From assembly GCA_963782555.1 (NCBI GenBank), contig CAWAKB010000003.1:310001-374000 (forward strand): 64,000 bases of DNA, in the 5' to 3' direction. Below are positions 36,493 through 44,424 of the stretch, in pieces. This DNA comes from Hyphomicrobium_A sp963782555 (GTDB taxonomy: Bacteria; Pseudomonadota; Alphaproteobacteria; Rhizobiales; Hyphomicrobiaceae). The notes beneath the pieces were generated by a model. That model saw only the letters and a list, made by a program, of their open reading frames with translations. It made no database searches and was not told where the DNA came from. The translations under genes were made by a program, and so were the position numbers. Positions within the stretch are counted from its first letter, which is position 1. Every line of letters begins with the position of its first letter.

Positions 36493-36638
36493 GGGGATTT
36501 CAAAGCCCCTCTGTGGCGGCGAATGTTACCGATCGGGAACGTGCTTTTGTCAAGTACATAATCGCCGCAAATGTTCCCGAACGGGAACGTAGTGGCGAAA
36601 TCTCACCGAAACAAGTGCTTATGTTCCCGAACGGGAAC
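36475..36638. promoter_or_regulatory. Array of GTTCCCGAWCGGGAAC operators
   Basis: Sites occur at 36475-36490 (degenerate, one good half), 36525-36540 (GTTACCGATCGGGAAC), 36573-36588 and 36623-36638 (both perfect GTTCCCGAACGGGAAC), plus a half-site at 36680-36687. Spacings are 50, 48 and 50 bp, close to five helical turns. The second site overlaps a minus-strand TTGACA promoter. The same palindrome controls hipB at 33911-33926. The array occupies most of the gap between 36431 and 36832. Confidence 0.8.
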
Positions 36639-36831
36639 TTATAGATGGCGGCCATTCGCATCGAGCCACAAAGTTCGCGCTCGGGAACATGCACGGCATC
36701 CTGAACCGGCGCCATGGCCTCTTGGCGCGGGCGCATAGCCTTTTGAAGCCGTGCATAAACCCATCCTTAACCAAACTTCTTCACCTTACCGGCAGCGTTG
36801 ATATCCCCCAATCCGCGCCCCGGAGAGTCGT

Positions 36832-36942
36832 ATGTTTAGAGTTCTCATCACCACCGCCCTCCTCTGTGCCGCGCTCGCGGTGACCGGCTGCACCGGCTCG
36901 GTTCGTCTCGGAAGCTCCGTGCACGTCGCCACGATCAGCTGA
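36832..36942 (+). CDS. Tiny predicted lipoprotein, 36 residues
   Basis: The reading frame from ATG 36832 gives MFRVLITTALLCAALAVTGC and a 16-residue polar tail, TGSVRLGSSVHVATIS. The N-terminus has a positive residue, a hydrophobic core and the lipobox AVTGC, so the mature lipoprotein would be about 17 residues. A CGGAGAG ribosome site lies 5 nt upstream. Very small lipoproteins of this kind are common in alphaproteobacteria and of unknown role. No partner gene is evident; the 200 bp after it hold nothing recognisable. Confidence 0.6.
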   Translation: MFRVLITTALLCAALAVTGCTGSVRLGSSVHVATIS

Positions 36943-37143
36943 GCCGGCTTCGCCGACGAGCCGCAAGCGGCTTCAGCGCTCATCCTCGAAGCGAAACCCA
37001 ACCGCGCGGTGACTTAAGACAGACGCGCGAGGCGCACGCGCACGCACGGTTCTGGTGGACGAATGCGCGCGCCGTCCGCTATTGGGCTGGCGTTGTCAGC
37101 CCGCGTCCGAGACCGTTCCTCGGATGGCCTCAGAGACCGCACC

Positions 37144-38361
37144 ATGACCTCGCACTCCGGCCTTGCGGCACTCAGCAATGGTGCGGTGCTGTCGCCGTTC
37201 ACGCAGCTGCGCCGGCTGCTCGACGGCATCGCGCCCGGCCATGAGACGCCCATCGATCTGACCGTCGGCGAGCCGCGCGAGGCGATGCCGGCGTTCGTGG
37301 TCGAGAGACTGTTCGAGGCGGCCGCCGACTACGCCAAGTATCCGCCGATGCGCGGCACGCACGAGCTTCGTTCGGCGATCGCCGATTGGGCCGCGCGGCG
37401 CTACGGAGCTGCGGCCGCACTCGATCCGGAGCGCGAGGTGTTGCCGCTCAACGGCTCGCGCGAGGGGCTGTTTCTCGCGGCGCTGCCGGCCGCCGGCCGC
37501 AAGACGGTTGCGGGGCGCCCCGCCGTTCTCATGTGCAACCCATTCTACAGCTCCTACATCGGAGCGGCACTCGGGGTTGACGCCGAACCGGTCTTTCTCA
37601 ACGCCACTGAAGCGACGGGCCATCTTCCCGATCTCGAAGCGATCGCTGCGGACAAGGCGCTGCTCGACCGCACGGTTGCGCTCTATCTGTGCTCGCCCGC
37701 CAATCCCCAGGGTGCCGTCGCGAGCCGGGCTTACATTGCGCGTGCGCTGGAGCTCGCGCGCGGGCACGACTTCATGCTGTTCTTCGACGAGTGCTACTCG
37801 GAGATCTACACCGCCGCGCCGCCGCCCGGCGCGCTCGAGGTGGCGGCGGCGACACGGAAGCGCTTCGGCAACCTCGTCGTCTTCAACTCGCTGTCGAAGC
37901 GCTCCAACCTGCCGGGCCTGCGCTCGGGCTTTTGCGCCGGCGATGCGGCGTTCCTCGCCACGTTCGCCGAGATCCGCAACCTGGTGGGACCGCAGGTGCC
38001 GGGGCCGACGCAGCATGCCTCCGCCGCGGCGTGGCGCGACGAGGACCACGTCATCGCCAACCGCGCCGCCTACGCGGCCAAATTCGACGTGTGCGATCGG
38101 CTTCTCGCCGGCCGTTACGGCTACCGCCGGCCGGCCGGCGGCTTCTTCCTATGGCTTAATGTAAGCAATTTCGGCGGCGCGGGTGATGCAACGGTAACCT
38201 TGTGGAAACGCGGCGGTGTCAAGGTGATACCCGGTGCCTTTCTGGCGCAAGCCGGGCGCGACGGCACCAATCCGGGCAGCGACTATGTGCGGCTCGCATT
38301 GGTGCACGACGCGGCCACCGTCAAAGAGGCGCTCGAACGTTTCGTAGTGGTTCTCGCGTAA
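37144..38361 (+). CDS. PLP-dependent class I/II aminotransferase, DapC-like
   Basis: The 405-residue fold-type I aminotransferase has IDLTVGEPREAMPAFV, the YPPMRGTHELRSAIADW segment, LPLNGSREGLFLAAL, NPFYSSYIGAAL, the CSPANPQGAVA and FDECYSEIY motifs, and the PLP-lysine in SLSKRSNLPGLRSGF. Close alphaproteobacterial relatives are annotated as succinyldiaminopimelate transaminase (DapC) or generic aminotransferases. A lysine-pathway role is plausible given dapB, dapF and asd in the same window, but they are not adjacent. ATG 37144 gives the conserved MTSHSGLAALSNGAVLSPFTQL start. Confidence 0.82.
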   Translation: MTSHSGLAALSNGAVLSPFTQLRRLLDGIAPGHETPIDLTVGEPREAMPAFVVERLFEAAADYAKYPPMRGTHELRSAIADWAARRYGAAAALDPEREVLPLNGSREGLFLAALPAAGRKTVAGRPAVLMCNPFYSSYIGAALGVDAEPVFLNATEATGHLPDLEAIAADKALLDRTVALYLCSPANPQGAVASRAYIARALELARGHDFMLFFDECYSEIYTAAPPPGALEVAAATRKRFGNLVVFNSLSKRSNLPGLRSGFCAGDAAFLATFAEIRNLVGPQVPGPTQHASAAAWRDEDHVIANRAAYAAKFDVCDRLLAGRYGYRRPAGGFFLWLNVSNFGGAGDATVTLWKRGGVKVIPGAFLAQAGRDGTNPGSDYVRLALVHDAATVKEALERFVVVLA

Positions 38362-38427
38362 AGAGTCCGTTCGCAAACATGCCGCTCGAGTTCGCATGGA
38401 GACCCGAGACGCCTGCTCTCCTCCGCT

Positions 38428-41031
38428 ATGGAGGACAGGCTGATTGGATGGCTGAGCCGCGCCGGAGGAGCCCTCCTCCTGGTGGGCGTCGGCGCAGCGT
38501 GGGTAAGCCTTCTCACCTGGTCGCAGGCCGATCCGAGCCTGACGCATGCTGCCGGCGGCACGCCGACTAATGTGCTGGGGACGGCCGGCGCGATCTTTGC
38601 CGACGTGATGCTCAACACGCTGGGCTTTGCCGCCGTCTTCCTGCTGCTCGCGCCCATGTTCTGGGGCATCGAGCTGCTGATCGCCGAGCGCATCTTCGCC
38701 AACCGCAAAAAGACGAGCGTGTTTCCCCTGTCCGTGCTCCTGCTGGCGGGCGGGTTCGCCGTGCTGCCCGTCACCGAAAGCTGGCCGTTCGGGCACAGCT
38801 TCGGCGGCATCGTCGGTGATTGGCTCTACAAGCTGTCGACGACGATCTTTTCCGTCGCCGGAGCCGACCGCCTGCTTCCCTTGGCGGGGCTTGCCTATTT
38901 CATCGGCGGGTTTGCCGCGCTCGGCTATTCGATCGGCCTGGAGGGTGAGGACATCAATCGCCTGATCGAGCGCAGCCGCGGGCTGGCCCGCCGGCGCCAA
39001 TCGCTCTGGTCCGACCTTGTGCATGCCGGATGGCTGTCGGGGTTCCGGCCCGCGTACGCCGCCGATGACGATCTCGATCCCGTCACCGAGCCGCGCGCCT
39101 ATGCCCCGAAGATCGTCGCTGACGCCGGTCACGGCACGCGCCGCGAGCCCTATCTCCCGGTGCCCGCCTCCTTGGCTCCGCGTCCCCCCGCGCCGGTCGT
39201 GGCGCCGGCGGCTCCGCGTGTGGCCCCCGTTTGGGACGAACCTGCCGACGACGACGACCTTCCGATCGGTCGCGACCTCGCATTCGACGCCTGCACCGAC
39301 GCCGAGAGCCGGGCCATCGCCGAGCGCTTTGCGCCGGCATCGGCCAAGAAGCGTCGCCGCCAGGCCCCTATGCCACCTATGGCTCCTGTGGCAGCCGCAG
39401 CGCCCACCCAGATCATCCCGGAAGCGGCACCGTTGGATGCGCTCGATGACCTAAGCCCGCGCAAGAGCGGACGCTTTGGCGGGCTTTCGTTCGTACGCCA
39501 GGGTACGGGCTACCGCGCGCCGTCGCTCAACCTCTTGAAGCGCCCGCCGGCGTCGAAGGCCGGGCCCGAGTTCACGCAGACCGTTTTGCGCGGCAGCGCC
39601 CGGCTGCTGGAGGAGGTGCTCGCCGATTTCTCCATCAAAGGCGAGGTGCGCGAGATCAAGCCGGGTCCCGTCGTCACGCTGTTCGAGCTGGAGCCGGCAC
39701 GCGGCACCAAGTCCTCGCGCGTCGTGGCGCTGGCCGAGGACATCGCGCGCTCCATGAGCGTGACGTCGGCGCGCGCGGCGATCGTACCGGGCCGCAACGT
39801 GATCGGGATCGAGCTCCCCAACGTGCGCCGCGAGACCGTATACCTGCGCGACATTCTCGAAGCGGAAGCGTTCCGCTCCGGCGACGCCGTGCTGCCTTTG
39901 GCGCTCGGCAAGTCGATCGGCGGCGAGCCGATCGTCGCCGACCTCGCGCGCATGCCGCATCTGCTCGTCGCCGGCACCACCGGGTCGGGCAAGTCGGTCG
40001 GCATCAACGCCATGGTGCTGTCGCTGCTCTACCGGCGCTCACCGGAGGAGTGCCGCCTGTTGATGATCGACCCGAAGATGCTCGAGCTATCGGTCTACAA
40101 CGGCATTCCCCACCTGCTGACGCCGGTCGTCACCGAGCCGCAGAAGGCAGTGGCGGCGCTCAACTGGGCCGTCGCCGAGATGGAGGAGCGCTACAAGCGC
40201 ATGGCGAGCCTCGGCGTGCGCAACATCGAGGCGTTCAATACGCGCGTGCGCAAGGCGCAGAGCCGCGGCGAGACGTTGTCGCGCACGGTGCAGACCGGCT
40301 TTGACAGCCAGACGGGGCAGGCCGTCTACGAGGAGCAAGAGATGCCGGCGGAGACGATGCCGTACATCGTCGTCGTGGTCGACGAGTTCGCCGATCTCAT
40401 GATCGTGGCGGGCAAGGAGATCGAGGCTGCGGTGCAGCGCCTCGCCCAGATGGCGCGTGCGGCCGGGATCCATCTGATCATGGCGACCCAGCGCCCGTCC
40501 GTCGACATCGTGACGGGCACCATCAAGGCGAACTTCCCGGCGCGCATCGGCTTTAAGGTGGCGTCAAAGATCGACAGCCGCACCATCCTCAACGATCAGG
40601 GCGCCGAGCAGCTCTTGGGCCAAGGCGATATGCTCTACTCGCTCGGCTCGGGCCAGACCGTTCGCGCGCACGGGCCCTTCGTCTCCGACGAGGAGGTCGA
40701 GCGTATCGCCGAGGCTTTGCGCCGGCAGGGTCCGCCGGTCTACGTCGACGGCATCACCGACACGCCGCCGCGCGCGGAGGCCGAAAACGGTGAGGCACGC
40801 GCGACCAGCGAGGACGACATCTACGACATGGCCGTCGCCATCGTGCTGCGCGACCGCAAAGCCTCGACCAGCTACCTACAACGGCGCCTCTCGATCGGCT
40901 ATAACCGTGCGGCTGATCTGGTCGAGCGCATGGAGCGCGAGGGCCTGATCGGGCCTGCAAACAATGTCGGTCGCCGCGAGATCCTGATCACCGGCCGCGA
41001 AGGGCACGGCTCACACGCTGCCTCTGCGTGA
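38428..41031 (+). CDS. ftsK: DNA translocase FtsK
   Basis: FtsK couples septum formation to chromosome-dimer resolution by pumping DNA at the division site. The 867-residue protein has about four membrane segments within the first 175 residues, a Pro/Ala-rich linker (about 200-370), the translocase core with Walker A LLVAGTTGSGKSVGIN near residue 512 and Walker B VVVVDEFADLMIV near 648, and the C-terminal winged-helix gamma domain (DDIYDMAVAIVLRDRKASTSYLQRRLSIGYNRAADLVERME) that reads KOPS sequences. It is followed by lolA, a common pairing. Confidence 0.97.
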   Translation: MEDRLIGWLSRAGGALLLVGVGAAWVSLLTWSQADPSLTHAAGGTPTNVLGTAGAIFADVMLNTLGFAAVFLLLAPMFWGIELLIAERIFANRKKTSVFPLSVLLLAGGFAVLPVTESWPFGHSFGGIVGDWLYKLSTTIFSVAGADRLLPLAGLAYFIGGFAALGYSIGLEGEDINRLIERSRGLARRRQSLWSDLVHAGWLSGFRPAYAADDDLDPVTEPRAYAPKIVADAGHGTRREPYLPVPASLAPRPPAPVVAPAAPRVAPVWDEPADDDDLPIGRDLAFDACTDAESRAIAERFAPASAKKRRRQAPMPPMAPVAAAAPTQIIPEAAPLDALDDLSPRKSGRFGGLSFVRQGTGYRAPSLNLLKRPPASKAGPEFTQTVLRGSARLLEEVLADFSIKGEVREIKPGPVVTLFELEPARGTKSSRVVALAEDIARSMSVTSARAAIVPGRNVIGIELPNVRRETVYLRDILEAEAFRSGDAVLPLALGKSIGGEPIVADLARMPHLLVAGTTGSGKSVGINAMVLSLLYRRSPEECRLLMIDPKMLELSVYNGIPHLLTPVVTEPQKAVAALNWAVAEMEERYKRMASLGVRNIEAFNTRVRKAQSRGETLSRTVQTGFDSQTGQAVYEEQEMPAETMPYIVVVVDEFADLMIVAGKEIEAAVQRLAQMARAAGIHLIMATQRPSVDIVTGTIKANFPARIGFKVASKIDSRTILNDQGAEQLLGQGDMLYSLGSGQTVRAHGPFVSDEEVERIAEALRRQGPPVYVDGITDTPPRAEAENGEARATSEDDIYDMAVAIVLRDRKASTSYLQRRLSIGYNRAADLVERMEREGLIGPANNVGRREILITGREGHGSHAASA

Positions 41032-41180
41032 GGTGCCGCGTCGTGCCGGGCATGTGGCGGCCTTGCAGCCGCCCAGATGTGGACGCAATGTTCAGGAAAG
41101 TCGAATTTGCCCTGAGTGGGTAGCGCGTGGCGGTTGTTGTTGGGGTAGCGCGGCAATTTTCGGGGAGGCACGGGGGCTTG

Positions 41181-41936
41181 ATGCACCAGATGAGACGGCT
41201 CGTCCTGGGGGCGATATTGTTGTTGGGGTCGATGCTCGCATCGGTTGCGGCGATCGCTGAAAATGCACCTAACAACAAGGTCGAACCTCCTGCGCCGGTG
41301 CCAGCCGTCGCTCCCGGAGCCGCTACCGCCGGCTCGGCTTGGAACGCTGAGGTGGCGCCTGCCCAGCCCGGAGAGGGCATGACGCTCGATGCGCATCAAA
41401 CCGACCTCGTGAACAAGGTCAGCGAGTACTTCAAGGGCCTCAGCACTCTCAAAGGCAGCTTCATCCAGACCGGCTCCGACAACAAGCGCATGAGGGGCAA
41501 GTTCTACGTGAAGCGCCCGGGGCGCTTCCGTTTCGACTACGCGCGCCCGTCGCGACAGGTCGTGATCTCCGATGGACGCTACTTGGCCGTGCAGGACCTC
41601 GATCTCAACAACGAGGACCGGGTCGCGCTCGACCAGACGCCATTCCGGCTGCTGCTGCGCAGCGACGTCAATCTCGTGCGTGACGCCCGCATCATGGAGG
41701 TGCAGGAGTCCGACGACATGATCATCCTCGGTCTTGAGGACAAAGACCCCAACAGCCCGGGGCAGATCCGGCTGTTCATGAGCACCAAGCCGGACCTGCA
41801 ACTCAAAGAGTGGGTCACCAGGGATGCGCAGGGGCTCAAGACCCGGGTCGAGGTTTCGAACTTGGAAAAAAGCGTCGATCTCGACGGCAATCTGTTCCGC
41901 ATCAAGCCCATCGGTCGGCCAATGGCCAGCCCCTGA
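41181..41936 (+). CDS. lolA: Outer-membrane lipoprotein carrier protein LolA
   Basis: This periplasmic chaperone shuttles lipoproteins from LolCDE to the outer membrane. The 251-residue precursor starts MHQMRRLVLGAILLLGSMLASVAAIAEN, a signal peptide with an AIA-type cleavage site, followed by a Pro/Ala-rich spacer of about 45 residues. The LolA core then follows (YFKGLSTLKGSFIQTGSDNKRMRGKFYVKRPGRFRFDYARPS, VISDGRYLAVQDLDLNNEDRVAL). A GGAGG ribosome site supports the chosen start. The mature N-terminal extension is longer than in E. coli but usual in Hyphomicrobiales. Confidence 0.92.
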   Translation: MHQMRRLVLGAILLLGSMLASVAAIAENAPNNKVEPPAPVPAVAPGAATAGSAWNAEVAPAQPGEGMTLDAHQTDLVNKVSEYFKGLSTLKGSFIQTGSDNKRMRGKFYVKRPGRFRFDYARPSRQVVISDGRYLAVQDLDLNNEDRVALDQTPFRLLLRSDVNLVRDARIMEVQESDDMIILGLEDKDPNSPGQIRLFMSTKPDLQLKEWVTRDAQGLKTRVEVSNLEKSVDLDGNLFRIKPIGRPMASP

Positions 41937-42014
41937 CAAATCAGTCCGGTGTGGCTGTTCGGACTCTTGGCAACAGCTTGGCTGGGGAAAACCTGGGCAC
42001 AGCCGGTAACATTT

Positions 42015-42043
42015 TTGTGAAATTGAGCTCCGGGGCCTATTGA
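42015..42043 (+). promoter_or_regulatory. Candidate promoter for the small RNA
   Basis: TTGTGA (42015-42020), 17 bp, then TATTGA (42038-42043) predict a transcript start near 42050, about 115 nt after the lolA stop. Confidence 0.4.
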
Positions 42044-42049
42044 ACTTGG

Positions 42050-42213
42050 CAGGCTTGCGCTTAAGTCAAGCCAGTCAGGTGGTGTCACCCTGTATCGGTA
42101 GTGCCCCCCGTCTAGCCGAAAGACGCCACCTGGGGTGCCGGCTTCCCTCCCGGTACCACGCGCGAAAGCGCTCTCGACGCCCAACCCCTCCCCCCGGGGT
42201 TGGGCGTTTTTTC
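42050..42213 (+). ncRNA. Candidate small RNA with C-rich anti-Shine-Dalgarno loops
   Basis: This stretch between lolA and the convergent cNMP-binding gene is densely structured. It contains GGCTTG/CAAGCC (42052-42072); GGTGCCGG/CCGGTACC with loop CTTCCCTC (42134-42157); GCGC-GAAA-GCGC, a GNRA hairpin (42160-42171); and a strong terminator with loop TCCCCCC. CU-rich loops complementary to ribosome sites are the hallmark of alphaproteobacterial alpha-r14/CcsR-type trans-acting RNAs. A candidate promoter precedes it. It could alternatively be the processed 3' UTR of lolA. Confidence 0.5.
42177..42212 (+). terminator. Strong intrinsic terminator
   Basis: A perfect 12-bp stem ACGCCCAACCCC/GGGGTTGGGCGT (42177-42188 with 42196-42207) and a 7-nt C-rich loop are followed by TTTTTT. 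It terminates the candidate small RNA or lolA. Confidence 0.92.
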
Positions 42214-42233
42214 GTGCCCTCAGCGCAATGCCC

Positions 42234-42752
42234 TCACGGGGCTGGAGCGGACAACTCAACCCTAGGTGGGCTTGCCGCAATGCTACGTGCACCCGCTTGC
42301 GTTCCGCCTAGAAGAGCATCGATACGGCGGAGCTCGTCGCCGAGGCGCAATAGCCTCTGCGCGATGTTCTGGACCAACCGATCGGCAACGGCAGGGTCGG
42401 CGAGCATTTGCGCGTGCAACTCGTCACGCTTGATGTGCAAGGCTCGCACGTGACCGCGCGCCACGACCGTCGAGCCGTAGAGCGTCTCCACCAGCATGGC
42501 CGTCTCGCCGAGGAGCGATCCCGCCGTGACGGGCTCTGAGCGCGACTTGAGCTCAGGTCCGCTCACGCGCACGGCCTCGCCCGAGACGATGAGGATTGCG
42601 ACGTGGCCTTCGGTGTTCTCTTCCATGATCGTTGCGCCGGGGTGGTAGAGCACGTGCTCGGCGCGCCGCGCGATCTCGTTGAGCTGCACAAGCGTGAGCC
42701 CTTCGAAGAGAGGCAATCGCGCCAGCGCCCTGACGATGAGATCAGCTGCCAT
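42234..42752 (-). CDS. Cyclic nucleotide-binding domain protein
   Basis: The 172-residue cytosolic protein has one CRP/CNB-type beta-roll: LARLPLFEGLTLVQLNEIARRAEHVLYHPGATIMEENTEGHVAILIVSGEAVRV, then GSLLGETAMLVETLYGSTVVARGHVRALHIKRDELHAQM. There is no C-terminal HTH, so it is not a transcription factor of the CRP type. The phosphate-binding GE...R-x-A/S pattern is only partly kept (GETAMLVETLYGSTVVA lacks the usual Arg), so cAMP binding is doubtful. ATG 42752 is used; an upstream TTG would add 13 residues. It is divergent to no gene and sits next to the response regulator. Confidence 0.82.
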   Translation of the reverse strand: MAADLIVRALARLPLFEGLTLVQLNEIARRAEHVLYHPGATIMEENTEGHVAILIVSGEAVRVSGPELKSRSEPVTAGSLLGETAMLVETLYGSTVVARGHVRALHIKRDELHAQMLADPAVADRLVQNIAQRLLRLGDELRRIDALLGGTQAGARSIAASPPRVELSAPAP

Positions 42753-42931
42753 CTTCGGTGTCTTTCCCGCCCGTCGTTCTGGCTGCGCCAAAGCTCTTTA
42801 CGCGCCGCATAGGCGTCTTGCGAGCCGGCGGATGAACGACGGCAAAATTTTATGATTCGCGTCGGCGGGTCTAGGGCTTGCGAGGCACAGATGAGGTGAG
42901 GCTGTGTGTCAGTCGTCGCCAGCGGAGCTCG

Positions 42932-43618
42932 TCAAGGAACGAGCTTGTAGCCGCCGGTCTCCGTCACCAAGAGCTCGGCATTAGAAGGATCCTTCTCGAT
43001 CTTCTGGCGCAGCCGATAGATGTGGGTCTCGAGCGTATGCGTCGTCACACCGGCGTTGTAGCCCCAGACCTCGTGCAGCAAAGTCTCCCGCGAAACGACC
43101 TTATCACCGGAGCGATAGAGATATTTGAGGATCGAGGTTTCCTTTTCCGTCAGTCTGATCTTGGTGCCCCTCTCGTCGATCAGAAGCTTGGAAGCGGGCT
43201 TGAAGGTGTACTGCCCGATGGCGAAAACCGCGTCCTCGCTCTGCTCGTGCTGGCGCAACTGAGCGCGGATGCGGGCCAGCAGCACCGCGAATTTGAACGG
43301 CTTGGTGATGTAGTCGTTGGCGCCCGCGTCGAGGCCGAGTATCTGATCGGCATCCGAGACGTTGCCCGTCAACATGACGATCGGGGTCTTGAAGCCGGCC
43401 TTGCGCAAGTTGCGCACGGCCTCGCGGCCGTCCATGTCGGGTAGGGAAACGTCGAACACGACGAGGTCGAAATGATCGGACTTGGCCAGCTCCATTCCTT
43501 TGGACGCATTCCCCGCGGTCAACACCTCGAACTCGTCGTGGAGAACAAGCTGGTCCTTCAACGTCTCACGGAGATCCTCGTCGTCGTCCACGATGAGAAT
43601 CTTGCGTGCTGTGCTCAT
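42932..43618 (-). CDS. OmpR-family response regulator, CenR-like
   Basis: The 228-residue protein has a receiver domain with the acidic pair DDD at residues 11-13, phospho-acceptor Asp56 in VVFDVSLPDMDG, Thr in MLTGN and Lys in TKPF, followed by an OmpR winged helix (LTEKETSILKYLYRSGDKVVSRETLLHEVWGYNAGVTTHTLETHIYRLRQKIE). The sequence ARIRAQLRQHEQSEDAVFAIGQYTFKPA closely resembles Caulobacter and rhizobial CenR, an essential envelope regulator. No sensor kinase is adjacent. The divergent L,D-transpeptidase gene fits a cell-wall role. CenR identity is probable, not proven. Confidence 0.92.
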   Translation of the reverse strand: MSTARKILIVDDDEDLRETLKDQLVLHDEFEVLTAGNASKGMELAKSDHFDLVVFDVSLPDMDGREAVRNLRKAGFKTPIVMLTGNVSDADQILGLDAGANDYITKPFKFAVLLARIRAQLRQHEQSEDAVFAIGQYTFKPASKLLIDERGTKIRLTEKETSILKYLYRSGDKVVSRETLLHEVWGYNAGVTTHTLETHIYRLRQKIEKDPSNAELLVTETGGYKLVP

Positions 43619-43728
43619 GCTGGCTCGCTCCGGTGCAGATATGAGCTTAAGTCCTCGCGGTGGGCGCGCCGAGCCCTGCGGTCAGTCTTGTCAGGCGATG
43701 CCATTAGCACGGGCGCCGGTAAGCTCCA

Positions 43729-44277
43729 ATGAAGACCCGCACGGATCATCCACAGTACGCGCCGCAACTCGTGGTGAGAGGCCTTTCGGGCCAGGCGCAA
43801 CGCGGGATTCTGACGTGCGGAAGCTTGCGCCTCCCCTGCGCGCTCGGGCGATCCGGACGGCGGCCCGTGAAGCGTGAGGGTGACGGCGCGACGCCCATAG
43901 GCCGTTTTGCAGTGCGGCAAGCCTTTTATCGCGCTGACCGCCTGAAAAGGCCTGGCACCCGCCTGCCGCTCAGGCCGTTGCGGGCGGACGATGGGTGGTG
44001 CGACGCCCCGCAAGATCGCAACTACAACCGCTACGTTCGACATCCCTATCGCGCAAGCGCCGAGCGCCTTTGGCGGGCGGATCACCTCTACGACCTGATC
44101 GTCGTCATCGGGCACAACGACAGGCCCAGGGTGCGCGGACGCGGCAGCGCCGTTTTCATCCATGTCGCGGCACCGGGCTTGGCGCCGACCGCAGGCTGTA
44201 TCGCATTGCGCTTAGCCGATCTGGTGCGGCTGGTCCGGCGCCTGTCCTGTGGCGCGACGCTCAACGTGCTCGCCTGA
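43729..44277 (+). CDS. L,D-transpeptidase (YkuD) family protein
   Basis: YkuD enzymes crosslink peptidoglycan or anchor proteins to it through a catalytic Cys. The 182-residue protein has the catalytic segment FIHVAAPGLAPTAGCIALRLADL with His145 and Cys157, preceded by GDGATPIGRFAVRQAFYRADR and LIVVIGHNDRP. No signal peptide is apparent in this frame, a recurrent feature of this alphaproteobacterial subgroup, so its export route is unclear. It is divergent from the CenR-like regulator with 110 bp between starts, a conserved pairing that suggests shared control. Confidence 0.88.
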   Translation: MKTRTDHPQYAPQLVVRGLSGQAQRGILTCGSLRLPCALGRSGRRPVKREGDGATPIGRFAVRQAFYRADRLKRPGTRLPLRPLRADDGWCDAPQDRNYNRYVRHPYRASAERLWRADHLYDLIVVIGHNDRPRVRGRGSAVFIHVAAPGLAPTAGCIALRLADLVRLVRRLSCGATLNVLA

Positions 44278-44301
44278 GGCCAAGCCGGTGCCCGGCGGCA
44301 T

Positions 44302-44336
44302 AAAAAAGGGCCCGGATGCGCATGGCATTCCGGGCC
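44302..44336 (-). terminator. Intrinsic terminator of glnK-amtB
   Basis: An 8-bp stem GGCCCGGA/TCCGGGCC (44309-44316 with 44329-44336), extendable through TGC/GCA with one bulge, is followed on the minus strand by a T run (plus-strand A run 44302-44307). It lies about 90 nt after the amtB stop. Confidence 0.85.
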
Positions 44337-44424
44337 GAGTTTTGAGCACGCCTAGGGGAAGGCGCACGCTCGGGAGATGGTGACGGGCCGCGGAGCCGAT
44401 TGCCGGCTTCCGCGGCCCGGGGTT

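Noticed and set aside
36643..36831. Open frame 36689-36883 reading from the operator array into the lipoprotein gene
   Set aside because: Its start lies inside the repeat region and it overlaps the better-supported lipoprotein frame with signal sequence and ribosome site.
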